A stretch of 64,000 bases of DNA from Rosellinia necatrix. Taxonomy: Eukaryota > Ascomycota > Sordariomycetes > Xylariales > Xylariaceae. A model generated the notes under the pieces. It was not told where the DNA came from and did not search any database. It worked only from the letters and a program-made list of their open reading frames with translations. How positions within the stretch are numbered: position 1 is the first letter of the stretch; each line of letters begins with the position of its first letter. Both the position numbers and the translations under genes were made by a program. Below, in pieces: positions 11,666 to 22,695 of this stretch. Where the stretch lies: NCBI GenBank assembly GCA_021209875.1, contig JAGYVD010000005.1, forward strand, positions 1,798,001-1,862,000, in the 5' to 3' direction.

Positions 11666-13271
11666 TTAATACACACTTCCACGCATGCTCTTATCCGCTT
11701 GCTCGGCCTTATCTAGGTCTTCCTCGACTTCGTAGCTGCCATCCGAGCCTTGATCCGAGCCCTGATCCGAGTTACTGGGCGCATCACCAAGCCTATTGGC
11801 GTGCACGTGGCGGCTCGAATATTTGCTGGTGCCATGATCCTTGCTACCGCCATTCAGGGCACTACCGGCCCTATCGCCGTTTTTCACTCTCGCGGCCCTC
11901 ATCGCCAACCTCTCTCGCGCGTCATTCTCAGATAGGTCCTCCTCACTAGCATGGCCTGAATAGGTACCGCCGAAATCGCGCCCGACATGAAGATACGGGT
12001 TCTTCTTAGGTGTGGTCAAATTGTGGCGAAGGCGATCCTCGATCGTGATGAACGAGGGCGTTCCATCAGGCGAGGAAACCACCTCGTCGCGGGCCTTAGT
12101 CACGTCGATAGAAGGAGGGTGTAAGCCACGGGGGTCGTCCGAATCGTCATCCGAGTTGTTCAGCTGCCGCCTTCCAAGCGTCCTTCTACTAGCAACGGTA
12201 CTATTACCATTTGTCGCAGCATGGGACAAGCTGGCGTTGGCGCTGGCTTCGTCATGCTGCCTGAGTTCTAATAAATCCCTGCGTATTTTAAATTGCTTGC
12301 TATGCGAGCAGCCTTCGGGACAGCCACCCCATTTCCGTGCCACGACTGGAGTTGCGTCCAACTTCGCCGCATCTTTTGAGTTGGGGTGTTCGCCCTGCTC
12401 CTTATCGTCCTTGGCCTTCACGGCAGCTCGCTCACGACGCAACTCGGACCAAGTTCGTAGTTTGTTCTGCAATATATACTTCCCGCTATCCTGCTTCTTC
12501 TTCATAATCAGGAATTCGCAATGGTTCACGTTTCGCAGGTCCTCGAAGTACTCGACGGAAAAATGATACCACTTCATTAGGAAAACCCGGGACATGAGTC
12601 CATGTGTTACTTGATATTTGTCAGCAGGGCGGCCTCAGTGAGTGGCGTAGTGCGAGCGCCGATTGTGACTCGTGCACTGGAAGGATTAGTAACATACCAA
12701 GCACAAGCACGCTTGGGAAATCATCTTCGCTGAACTGGCGCCACAAGCTCTCGTTGAAACCCGAGACCCGGTCGTACGCATCTGCAGCGCTTTCGCCGTT
12801 GGGGATACGGTAGAAGAAGTGTCCGTAATCGGCCCGTTCTTGCCACATACGTTCCATCTCGTCGCTGCAGGGCTGGAAGTTTCCAAAGTCCTGTTCGCGC
12901 AGGCGTGATTCCTCGTATATCGTCATATTAGACCTTTTGAAGGGCGAGGGATCGGGGTCGTCCGAGGTGAGGGTCTCCAGAATGCCTTCTGTCGTCTCTC
13001 TTGTTCGTCGATAAGGCGAGGTGTAGAACTGGAGGGTATCGTCGGGCCGTAGCATGGCTCGTAGTCGACGGCCTGCGTCGCGAGCCTGTGCCCAACCATC
13101 GGACGTCAGTTTGACTCGATGATCGGGAATAGTTTGGTGGATTTCCCTATTTTCTATGCCCTCGTTAGAGTCCAAGCGCGTATGGCGTGGATGCGTAGCT
13201 GTCCTAGGATACTAACTGTTGCCCTCGGATTGGCCATGCCGGATAATAATGATGAGCCTGGGACGACCCAT
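11666..13271 (-). CDS. Histidine phosphatase (phosphoglycerate-mutase-like), fungal Det1 type
   Basis: Three exons on the minus strand: 13217-13271, 12698-13153 and 11666-12609. The 63 and 88 bp introns use GTTAGT and GTATGT donors; the first has a CTAAC branch point. The product is 484 residues. The two-histidine phosphatase core has LIIIIRHGQSEGN at 6-18 with catalytic His12, SPYRRTRET near 64-72 (phosphate-binding arginines), REQDFGNF in the middle, and a second catalytic histidine in LVTHGLM (His173). That second motif is split by intron 2, which confirms the join. Residues from about 240 onward are low-complexity and charged (Ser/Asp/Glu-rich), probably disordered. Relatives include yeast YDR051C/Det1, an acid phosphatase-like protein; the physiological substrate here is unknown. 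The start was chosen because the RHG strand begins at once after Met; the longer upstream frame is repetitive untranslated sequence. Confidence 0.93.
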
Positions 13272-13351
13272 GGCTGGCGTTGCAAGATTGTGGTCTCGAG
13301 TTGGGTTGCGATGCGGAATCTGGAAGTCTAGACGAGTGTTGTCTGGTGGAC

Positions 13352-13415
13352 AAGAAGAACAAAGAACAAAGAACAAAGAACGGGAGCGAGAGCGAGAGCG
13401 AGAGCGAGGGGAACC
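13352..13415. repeat. Tandem AAAGAAC and GAGCGA microsatellites
   Basis: Consecutive AAAGAAC copies pass into four or more GAGCGA-type hexamers, in the presumed 5' leader of the phosphatase gene. On the minus strand these give the Arg/Ser-rich translation that falsely extends the phosphatase frame upstream. Confidence 0.85.
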
Positions 13416-14815
13416 GGTATTACACAGACTCGGGGAGGATGGGGGGGAGGAGAGGGGTGACAGGAGCTTTATCCGTATGAACCACACCAAGAACGCTGGG
13501 CGAGTATAACAGGCTCTCAGATCAGAAGACCGGATGTATGTGGCGAGAGGCGAGATATAGTAGGTGTTTTGTCTATTATATGAATCTCTATGATAAACGG
13601 CGAGTTCCGGGCAAATAGAGAAGCGCCACCCCGGGACAGAACAGCCAATAAATGAGGGTGTTGGCAACCTCGAATGGCTCGAACGGGAAATAATCAGTCT
13701 AGAATGATGAGTTGGTGTGCTAATATGCAAGATAGTTGCGCCTGTTACATTTTGCTAGAAGAAGAGGGGAGGAAGCAGGAAGGTTTCAGACCAGTCAATC
13801 CCCTTGTTCGGTGACCGGTAACCAGCTTCCCTGCCTCCTGTCACGCAGGACATAGGGGAGATGAAGAGAGTAGGTACCTACGCTGCTGGTCTGCTTAAGG
13901 GAGTGACTTGTCATGCAATGCGGGGGCAATGGCCCAGCAAACCTACATCGTCCAAACTATATGCCCTGATTGGTCGTGACCAGCCATGCGTTACCGAACC
14001 TCGACGCCGGGTTGGTTGGTCCGTTAATACCCAACTACCTAAGTTAGGTATGTACTTGCCTACTTAGTATCGTACATATCATCATACATATCATCACACA
14101 TACCTACCTACTTAGTACCTAACCACCTACCTACAAGTAGTGTATGGTACAGACGCCCAGACGCAGCGTACAGATGCATACATAGTGGGGTGTGGGGCGG
14201 GGAAGGGGCTTAGACCTTCCAAGATTCTGGCACGATTGCCGGGTCGGCTGTACACTAGATGCTAGAATCCGTTCAGTAGGTAACTAAGTTACCTAAAACC
14301 TACCTAGCTAGCCCAGGCACCTTACATTAGACCACCCTACCTAAGGCAGGCAGGAGCAGCTTTTTCCCTTTAGCCCATCCATCCCACGGCCGCGATTACC
14401 TCGAGATCTACGACCAACGACGACCTCAGCCCTATCTCCTCCGCCCCGAGTTCTTCCTTACCTACTACCTAGGCACTAAAATAAACAGGCTAGCGGGGGG
14501 GTTTTTTTTTTTTCTTTTTTTCTCGTTCCCGAACCCGACACGCGTCGATTGGTCGCACAAAAGGCGTCAGGCGGCATCACCCTATTGCCTCGTATTAAGG
14601 GCGAAAGTGCCGCCCGCCCCCTTCCCCCGCGAGACGTTTCACGACACGAGGCTACGATCATCCTACCTGCCTACAGCACAGTACATACAACACGCGCACT
14701 TCTCGCCACGTCCCTCCGTCCCTCCCTCGAGGCGAACGAACCAGAGCAATCGCGTGACCAATCAACCAGCTCCACCTGCTCTTCGTACCCCCTCCCCCCC
14801 CCTTCCAGGACCTAC

Positions 14816-14878
14816 ACGCATACACACACACACACACGCATACACACACACGCACGCACGTACGCACACACGCATACG
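14816..14878. repeat. (CA)n/(CG)-interrupted microsatellite
   Basis: CACA dinucleotide runs with CGCA interruptions end about 12 bp before the start codon at 14891. The tract encodes an artefactual Thr-His repeat if the upstream in-frame Met at 14549 is used, an argument for the downstream start. Confidence 0.85.
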
Positions 14879-14890
14879 CATCCCACAATC

Positions 14891-15571
14891 ATGTCCGGCG
14901 AGGGACCCGAGAGCGTGCCGACGTCAGCGGACCCGCGCTCGAAGCGGCCGACGAAGCGGCGCGCGCTGACGCCGCAGTCGGGGCAGGCGCGGGAGCTGGA
15001 CGCGCTCTTCGCGCGGCCGGAGCAGGAGGTCCGTACCGACCGGCCGTCCGGCGCCGGCGCGGGTTCCCGTCCCCTGCCCGCGCCGCCCGAGATCGTCACC
15101 AACGTTCAGGGCTCCAGCGCCGGCGCCGGCTCCGGCGAGTTCCACGTCTACAAGGCCAGTCGCCGCCGCGAGTACGAGCGCCTGCGCCGCATGGACGACG
15201 AGCTCGCCCGCGGCCTCGCCGACGCCGAGTTCGAGCGCTCCAGGGACGAGCGCCTGCGCCGCGACGACGAGAAGACCCGCCGCAACCGCGACAAGAGGGA
15301 CAAGAAGCGCAGGGCCAGGGAGCGTGCCAAGACCGATGGTAGCGGAGGAGGAGGAGGAGGAGGTGGTGGTGGTGCCGCCGCCGCCGTTGTCGGCAATCGT
15401 GATAACCCGCCGACGGCTGTGGGAGGTGGCACTGCTGGGGCGACGGCGCAAAATGGCGTGAAGCCGCGGATACAGCCGAGGACGAACAAAAAGGACCATG
15501 CGGATGTTGTCCAAGACGCGGCCGACCAACCGATGGAAGAAGCTACGGGTATTGTCATCGAAGACGACTGA
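14891..15571 (+). CDS. PRKRIP1-like spliceosomal protein (DUF1168)
   Basis: Intronless gene for a 226-residue, very basic nuclear-type protein. The diagnostic block is GSSAGAGSGEFHVYK at residues 74-88, followed by RRREYERLRRMDDEL and a long charged helix to about residue 148. This matches PRKR-interacting protein 1, a component seen in catalytic spliceosomes, where the long helix bridges parts of the complex. KRPTKRRA near 18-25 looks like a nuclear localisation signal. A ten-glycine run (152-161) and an Ala stretch follow, and the C terminus is acidic. The Met at 14891 was preferred over the one at 14549, because the extra 114 residues are translated leader and CA repeat. The gene is convergent with CCT gamma, 312 bp apart. 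Coding GC is very high. Confidence 0.88.
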   Translation: MSGEGPESVPTSADPRSKRPTKRRALTPQSGQARELDALFARPEQEVRTDRPSGAGAGSRPLPAPPEIVTNVQGSSAGAGSGEFHVYKASRRREYERLRRMDDELARGLADAEFERSRDERLRRDDEKTRRNRDKRDKKRRARERAKTDGSGGGGGGGGGGAAAAVVGNRDNPPTAVGGGTAGATAQNGVKPRIQPRTNKKDHADVVQDAADQPMEEATGIVIEDD

Positions 15572-15883
15572 TGCAAGAGCCGCGGTTAGGAGGGGAACGT
15601 GAAAGAGTAGGCCGAGATACCCAGCGGTGACGTAATCGTATTCACCGTATGAGGAGAGGAAGACATCCTAATAGTGATGACCTCGTGTAGAAACTAATGT
15701 TTTTATAGCCACAAAGCGTGTCCAGTTTGTATCATCATCACATAGATTTAATTGCACCGGAGAGCCGACAGAGCCGTCTATTGATCCTATCTAAACCGGA
15801 ATTCTAAAGGCCGGCTGTTCGTCCAAGGATTTGTCCTCGACATTTTTCATCAGCAAACCTCTTGGGTAGGAGCTCGGGGCCAT
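15572..15883. other. Convergent intergenic spacer
   Basis: 312 bp between the stop codons of the PRKRIP1-like gene and CCT gamma. It should hold both 3' ends. No strong terminator-like hairpin or further gene was seen. Confidence 0.6.
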
Positions 15884-17778
15884 TTAGTCGTCGCCTCCAC
15901 CAAGTCCAGCAGCGCCAGCTTGCTGTGCTTTTTTCGCACTGCAAATGTCATCCACTCTCAGCAAGAGACAGGCAGCCTGCTCTCTATGTTAGTATACTGC
16001 TTTCGGCGTATTGGAGATGTAGTCAAAGAACTTACCTCGATTGCGGTCTTGATGCTCTGCAACTTAATAGCCTCAGGTTCCCAGATACCATACTCCTGCA
16101 TGTCAACAATGGTGCCCGTGTCCCCATTGATGCCCCATGAGCTTTTACCCTCTGCATGCTTGGCGCGTAATTCGGTAAGCACCCTGACAGGACTGGCACC
16201 GGCATTTTGAACTAGGGTTCGGGGAATGACCTCCAAAGCGTCGGCAACAGCTTTATATGGCCACTGCTGAACGCCCTCGATGTTCCTTGCCAGCTGCCCT
16301 AGCCTAACTGCAACCGCCATCTCCGTTGCTCCACCGCCGGGCGATAGTCTTGGGTGAAAGATGACGTTTCGAGCTACGCCCATGGCATCGTGCAGGTTGC
16401 GCTCAATTTCGTTCAGGATGTCTTTGGATGGGCCTCGTAAAAGGATTGTGCAAGCCTTTGGTGTCTTGCACTTGGTGAGGAAGGTGAAGTATTCATCGCC
16501 GATCTTCTCGATTTCGAACAGACCGCATTTAGTACCAACGTCCGATTCCTGAAGATCGTCCACTCGGTTCACGATGGTAGCGCCAGTTGCCCTAGCAATT
16601 CTGTTGTTGTCCGTCTTGCGGACCCTTCGGAGGGCAGTAATGTTGGCTTTCACGAAGTAGTGTTGTGCCAAGTCTGAAACACCCTTCTCTGTAATGACAA
16701 TGTCGGGATTGAGGGCTATAATAGCTTCACACATCGACTTGACTTGTTCCTCTTCAATCTGGAGGATCTGATTCCAATCTTCTTCTTTTGTAATCTCAAT
16801 GTTGGTCTGGGACTCTCCCTTCTTATACTCCAGGGGGCAATCGAGCAGAACGATTCTCGGGTTCTCGATCCTTCTCCGCATCTTCGGATGGGTGATGTCC
16901 TTGTTGAGCATAACACCATCCAGCACTTTGCTGTCTTCAATCTCTCCACCCGGTACTTTCTCTATGCGGGCATATCTCTTGATATCCACCTCTTGCTTGC
17001 CGTTGCCAATCTCCCACGAAACGGTCCGAACGGCTTTCAGAGCAAGACTGCACATTAGGTCGGACCATCTGGAGACGTACTTCGTGCCGATCGAGGAGGA
17101 TATTAAACCGTTCATCGCTTTGTCGTCATCGACGTTTATGGGCAGAGAGATCTCATCGATGATCTCGAGGGCATCTTTGAGAGCATGTTTGAAGGCGGAG
17201 ATGATGATAACTGGGTGGATATTTCTTTCGAGTTGTGGCAGGGCCTGCGCTAGAATCTCGCCGCCTGTGTCGCTGTTAGGTAGTGGGTCAAGATGAATCT
17301 AGGATCTACGGCACGTACCCAAGATGATAACCGTTGTTGTGCCATCTCCAACCTCCTCGTCTTGTGTCCGGCTAAGCTCGATCATACTCTTGGCAGCAGG
17401 GTGGGATACCTCGATCTCTCGCAGGATAGCGTGCCCATCGTTTGTCAGCACGATGCCGCCCATGGGATCGAGCAACATCTTCAGCATGGCTTTGGGGCCG
17501 AGACATGACCGAATAATGTCGGCGACTCTGTATGTGGCGATCAGTGGAAGCGGGGCACGACGGCGAGGAGGGGGGACTGTACGTCTTTGCGGCAGCAATG
17601 TTAGACAGCTGTGCCTTCCGGCCAGTTTGCCGCTCACCACTCTGGGTGTCTAACAACAGCTATCAGTACGGGTCTGGGTGTTGACTTGGCGCGGACGTGG
17701 ACGAGCGGTCGCAGAGCTCGAAAGACTGCTTGCTTGTTCATGGAGGGGCTCACTCATAACCAGGACCGGGGCCTGCAT
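15884..17778 (-). CDS. cct3: T-complex protein 1 subunit gamma (CCT3)
   Basis: Five exons on the minus strand: 17754-17778, 17583-17649, 17319-17527, 16036-17264 and 15884-15976. Introns are 104, 55, 54 and 59 bp; several show CTAAC-type branch points. The 540-residue product has the usual family length. It is one of eight ATPase subunits of the cytosolic chaperonin that folds actin and tubulin. Visible group II chaperonin motifs are LGPKAMLKMLLDP (40-52), the nucleotide-binding GDGTTT (91-96) and GGGATE (410-415). The tiny first exon encodes MQAPVLVM, and the last exon supplies AACLLLRVDDIC plus the Gly-rich GGGDD tail. Both ends agree with fungal CCT gamma proteins, supporting the hand-made joins. 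Confidence 0.97.
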
Positions 17779-18645
17779 CTTCAAGGAGGCCTAATAGGCG
17801 AGCCACAGCACAATACAGAGGTGTTTTCGATTTGAATGAATGGGGGAACCTCGATGACACTTGATTTCCCTATGAAGAAGACCGTGGGGTTGCAGTCTCG
17901 TGTTTGCAATGTTGTTGCTTCCAGGAAGAACTGCCCGCCTAGAAAGATTTGGTTGCCTTCAAGATTGCAAGATTGGCTCCCTTGACCATACTAAGTGCGT
18001 TTGGAGAATTATTTTTGCTGGTGTGATGATACCCATGCAGATACCCCACAGATACCTGTTAATTCTGCGGATGGTTCATAATTGGTTAAGTATCTTTTAT
18101 GTACTAGTGTACCTGCCAATACAAATGTTGCTGTAATTCCTGCTGCGTCCCCCCCCACCTCCCCCCCCCAACCTGTGCCTGGGATAGGTACATAGGTAGG
18201 TACTTGCCTAGGTAGGTGCCTTTGAAGGGGTCAGTATTAGGTAATCAACCCGGTTTAGATATTGAGGTAAGGTTGTGCAACAATCTGTGCAACAATCTGC
18301 TTCAGTTTTAGCTACCTAGGTATCTTCTACTTACCTACTTAGGTAAGGCTACACCACTCCCATACCTCCTATTACCCCCTAGCTAGTAACTACAAGGACA
18401 TGAGCGGGTAGTATGTTGAGTGAGTGCTTGGTGTTTAACGGCAAGTAATATTGTATCCTAAGCCGTTGTAATCCTTTTGGCCAATGCATATCCCAGACGA
18501 AAGTTCGTATTCTCACAATTCATCACAGGCCTGAATTCCTTCTTTACCACCGCTGACGTTTTTGAAGAACTGGGCAAGGCATCGCTTGACAGTGACCTCC
18601 CACCCCTGGCGGCATCCGGATCTGGGATTGACGGATCCTTCATAA
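17779..18645. other. Intergenic region upstream of CCT gamma
   Basis: Contains the CCT gamma promoter and the 3' side of the orphan gene. There are C-runs near 18150-18172 and a concentrated set of CCTAGG-centred words (about 18186-18222 and 18313-18350). A minus-strand open frame at 18458-18655 overlaps the end of the orphan gene and could be an alternative last exon; it is not supported enough to call. Confidence 0.5.
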
Positions 18646-19699
18646 TTATCTCCATGGAGCTATATGGAGAGCCAGATGAAGCTCTGTTGAAACCCCTATC
18701 CCGACACTGCTGGTGTCGGGAGCCTCCGTTACGACGACGTCTTCTGCACCGGTCGTCTTAGTAGGGGAGGTTGGAGATTCGCAGAGGAGCGACTCACAAA
18801 CAGAATCATCCGGTTCCCTGTCCGACGTCTTTGTGTCGACGCTACTGAGATCACGATGTTCCGTTGCACTATCCCCCGAAATGGCCGTTGTAGTAGGAGT
18901 GGGCTGAGCCCCCATAGACTCTCCTTTGAATCTCCCCTGGCAACTAGACAGCGACGCCTTTTGAGAGGGCTCTGTTTCGGCACCGCTGGCATCAAGGCGC
19001 TGGGGTTTATCGATGAAGGTCTCGCTTGGGTTGCGGCGGGCATGAGGACTCCGATCTTTAGGACTATTTGTTTCCATGTGCGCTTGCCTTTTTGCTCGGG
19101 GGGGAGGGATAAACCCTGCAAAAGTCACACCCCTTTTGCCTAGGATGATTGTGCCATCTCTTAGCATGCGCCGTTCATGATTCGCCCTGGAAACTGCTGT
19201 AGCCCCTTCAGAGGGGGATCCGGGCGGTTTTGCGTGTTCATTGAGGCGTGGCACATCATGGCTATCGTCTTCATGGCTATTGTCTTCATGGCTATTGTCT
19301 TCAAGGCTATTGGCTTCGGGAATATAGGTGGGTTTTTTCTTGAATATAATGCGAACCTTTTTGGGCCGACGCGTTCCCTCTTCTATCCCTGACGATTTGC
19401 CATGAGGAGATGGGATTGGACTCGGGACTGGTCGAGGCTGGCTCGGGGTGCAGGAGGGGGTTAAAGGCGAGAGGCTCTGCGGTTTGTCCAGTTCATGAAC
19501 TCGGCTAGAATGTTCATTCTCTTCGTGGCTAACAAGCCTGCTGTGGTTAGAACGGGAGGTTTACAGGGTTGTGCTGATGAATTAGAGCTTACAGTTGATG
19601 AGTATCAGGTGGAATGCCAGTATTAGCATTGTGACCGTGCTCTTTTTCACACCCGGCATCTTTTATACGGTCCTGTCTTCGGCTATGGTTTTCCTCCAT
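18646..19699 (-). CDS. Uncharacterised 333-residue protein with SHEDN pentapeptide repeat
   Basis: Two exons on the minus strand, 19593-19699 and 18646-19540, joined across a 52 bp intron (GTAAGC donor, CCACAG acceptor). I recognise no family. The N-terminal exon (MEENHSRR...) is charged. Then come a Ser/Pro-rich stretch, a basic block (RRPKKVRIIFKKKP), a short tandem repeat EDNSH / EDDSH, a second ordered-looking segment (GTIILGKRGVTFAGF), and a Ser/Thr/Glu-rich tail. Overall it looks disordered and possibly nuclear, because of the basic block; that is inference. The Met at 19699 is the first in this frame after an upstream stop. The 3' end is the less certain part: a splice near residue 300 into the frame at 18458-18655 would change the tail. 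Confidence 0.68.
19257..19318. repeat. 15-bp tandem repeat inside the orphan gene
   Basis: Four copies of a 15-bp unit (ATGGCTATTGTCTTC and variants on the plus strand) encode SHEDN-type pentapeptides on the coding minus strand. Unit length is a multiple of three, so copy-number change keeps the frame. Confidence 0.9.
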
Positions 19700-21793
19700 C
19701 TTGGTAATGTGATGAAATGCTTGGACGGTATTGCTTTTTGAAAGATGTTGTCTTTGTGATGCCTCTCGGAGCTAGGTTTAAAAGCGCACCATTCTTGATA
19801 CCAAACATCATGTCTGGACCAATTACCGTTTTTTTCTCGCGGTGGAAGTTTGGTAGGCCAGGTACCTGACTTTGACTTATCAATTTTAGGCAACTACCTA
19901 ACTACCTAGGTAGGTAGATAGACAGCTTACCAGAACTCTACATGTGACACGGCTATGCCTCCCGTGGCAACTGCGTGACCCAAAGCGGTTTCTGGGGTAA
20001 CAGTGTTGATTTGGTGGACGTGAGTGCGTCGCTTCTTGATACATGCAGTAAGAGGGAAGTTACGAGTATCTGTGAGGAACGACGACCTGGAAGTAGTTGC
20101 CACATCCTAGATAAATGCCGCTTGTCAATATATATTCATAACCAACCTAGATGTCCTGTGTGGAGAAAAGAGACTTGTTAACAAGACACTAATTATCTAC
20201 ACATTATCACAGCATTCAATATTCACTTCCTTCGTCGAGTTTCCCCTAAAGAGCCAATCTCCTAGACATAGAATGTTCCTCAACGTGGCATGTTTAGAAT
20301 TCAGTCACATACTCATGAGTATCTCGGTCCTTAAAGCCGATGCAGGATATTTCGTTTTGTTGGCGTGCTTTTCAGAAGGCTTTGTCTAACTTTATGCTAC
20401 AAGACCAACAATGCTTACAGCTCTCTTCGAACTCCTCAAGTTGACTTATTCCATGGGCAGGGGAAACTATAATCCTATTTATAGAAGTGAGTATGCCATG
20501 GTTACGCAAATAAGAAAAACCCTCAAATCTAATGCACCTATGTAGGTAACGTGTCCGACTTGTTTGTTAAATCTATGTAATACTATACTCTCTCCTCAAC
20601 GCTATTTAAATTTTGAAAAGAAAATAACTCCCTATGAGCCTTAGGCTCCCTGGGCCATGTTGTTAAGCAAAATAGTGTTCCTGTTGTCTGAAACATAACC
20701 CTACGGTGCACGTGTCAGCGCCTTTAGCTACACCACTATTGAAGCGATGTTGTTAACACCCAAGATTCAAGAGGTGTTTAATATCGTAATTGCGGCTCAT
20801 AGTCCTAATTCTTCTAGATTATTTCTCAACTAACAATTACTAAGAGGCTCTAGTTGGGGAGGGTGGCAACCTAAAGTCCGGCTTCTGTCATGGGTCTGTT
20901 GGGATAGATGGATGAGCCGGCCACGCAGGTTTCTAAGGTCCTTGCTGACCGGCTACAATAGTTCACAATGGCAACTAGTATAGCCCTATTTACCAAGATA
21001 ACAATCTACAATATAAGTTAGGAGATATTCGATAGTATTTCGCGTGTCCCAACGTTTACAATGGTGTAATGGTTACAGTGCCTTGCTGTATATGTAAGGG
21101 TGAAGATCAAATAGGAGACAGATCTATGAGTAATTTTAATCTCATTAATAATGCGCTATAGACAGCATTCTGACGTCGTTGCGATCTTAGTATCAACCAA
21201 CACGTCGTGAACCCATCGAATCCTAAGTTTAATCCACATTCGGGGTATGGTTATCCAGTGCCAATTGACAGCGTGCCAACACTGGCTTATGCTAGACTGG
21301 AAAGGAACCACGCTCTGATCCGAGACCGACAAGCTGGTGGCGAATAACGATAGAAATCAAGGACGATATTTTATGTACGTAAACCTTATTCAGACTTCTC
21401 TTGAAGCAATGGATTATCCCGCCATCGAAGGACCGGCTTGCCATTGGGCCTCTCGGCACACGCCGGTGCCGGTGCCGATTCCGGTCCACAAGCGGGGAGA
21501 GATGGAGTTGCGCCACGTACATGAGGAGGAGCTCCGTATCCCCACGTAATGGAATACTAACCGACATACATACATACATGTCTTACTAGGGCGTGCGGTA
21601 GCGGCTGTGATGGGAGTAATAGTATGGGGATTGCGGGTGATCACCCCACCCTCGTTGCGCATAGAGCACACCCGAAGGAGCAATAAGAGTATAGATACGA
21701 CCACTTAGACAGCCTCGTTTCTACGAAGAACGTCTCGCTTGTTGACCACCTGATTCATCCCCAAGCTGACCTAACCCATCAACCGTCCGAGCC
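19700..21793. other. Intergenic region with AT-rich core
   Basis: Directly upstream of the orphan gene, CCTAACTACCTAGGTAGGTAG forms a near-perfect palindromic cluster (about 19894-19916). From about 20170 to 21290 the DNA is AT-rich and stop-filled, like the larger island at 7.6-11.3 kb. GC-richer sequence resumes before the aldolase gene, with an array of ACATACAT near 21564-21580. No gene is supported. Confidence 0.5.
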
Positions 21794-22662
21794 ATGGCAT
21801 CCTCAGCAACTACCCAGGTCTTGCAGCACACGCTGGCCCTTAGGGGCGAGAGGAAGCCGGAAGAGGGCACCGAGAAAGCCAAAACAGTGGAGGAGATGAC
21901 GCCTCTAGAGGTTAGTTGGTCCGGATCATGCACTTTGCAGGACAGGGAGTGGCCTATTAGGTGACTCTGGCTACGTGGAAGACCTCGATTCCCCCCTCGA
22001 GCCTCTTGCTCAGGCTTCTCTGTCACTTTCGCGCGCACATGCGCTAGCACGACGCTGACCCCGTCGCCCTAGGCGATCTCCCACGGCATGGTCATGCCAG
22101 GTAAGGATGATAAGCACCCAAGAGCCCAGTCCCGTTTCACGAGAGTGCCCAACCCCCCCTCCCATCTCTCCTCGCCGCCCCCTCCCTCTCCCCCCTTCCC
22201 CCTTGTCCCGCTCCCAGATAGAAGCACCCTCTCTCTTCGTCACGCTCGCCGCCCACACCAAGGCCTATAGTTCTGACACACGTACCTCTGGGCTCGAAGG
22301 GATCCCGACGTTCCCGAGCTATGTGGCCGAGCGGCGCCACATCCTGACGCACATGGCGGCGACGTTCCGCTTCTTCGCACGCAGCGGCTTCACAGAGGGC
22401 CAATCCGGGCACATATCCGTGCGCGACCCGGAGCACCCGAGCCTGATGTGGATGAATCCCCTGGGCCGGCACTTCGGCATGCTGACGGCCGGGGACATGA
22501 TTTGCCTGGACATCGAGACGGGTCGCGTGGCCGGCGGTAATACGTCGCGCCCTGCCAACAGCGCTGGCTATCTGATCCACTCGGCCGTTCACAAGAGGCG
22601 TCCTGACGACGGTATGTTGTCGTCATTACTTACTATCGTTGCTATTGCTATTGCTATTGCTA

Positions 22663-22695
<33 letters not shown>

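Larger units (their letters stand above)
13272..14890. other. Divergent intergenic region, phosphatase / PRKRIP1 genes
   Basis: This is the shared upstream region of two divergent genes. It contains an AAGAACAA/GAGCGA repeat near the phosphatase start, dense CCTACCTA / CCTAGG-type words at about 14030-14135, 14275-14345 and 14455-14475, a T-rich run at about 14501-14522, and a C-rich then CA/CG-repeat leader directly before 14891. No additional gene is supported. Confidence 0.55.

Noticed and set aside
13272..13730. N-terminal extension of the phosphatase frame.
   Set aside because: It encodes an Arg-Ser run from the GAGCGA microsatellite, and the phosphatase fold begins right at the Met at 13271.
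14549..14890. Upstream in-frame extension of the PRKRIP1-like protein to 340 residues.
   Set aside because: The extra residues are translated C-rich leader and CA microsatellite (Thr-His repeats), without family similarity.
19663..19893. Protein-like minus-strand frame upstream of the orphan gene (contains WPTKLPPREKNGNW).
   Set aside because: It begins at TTG with no ATG, ends in a stop, and no acceptable donor joins it in phase to the orphan gene; the Met at 19699 lies in a different frame.
21055..21125. tRNA-like stretch with A-box TGGTGTAATGG and a CTTGC/GTAAG stem.
   Set aside because: The anticodon loop lacks T33, the T arm does not fold and the B-box is imperfect. At most a mutated tRNA or SINE relic in an AT-rich island.
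22107..22299. Aldolase gene read from the Met at 22107 as one exon.
   Set aside because: That N terminus is C-rich intron sequence. The three-exon start MASS...[20 protein letters not shown] restores the family sequence.
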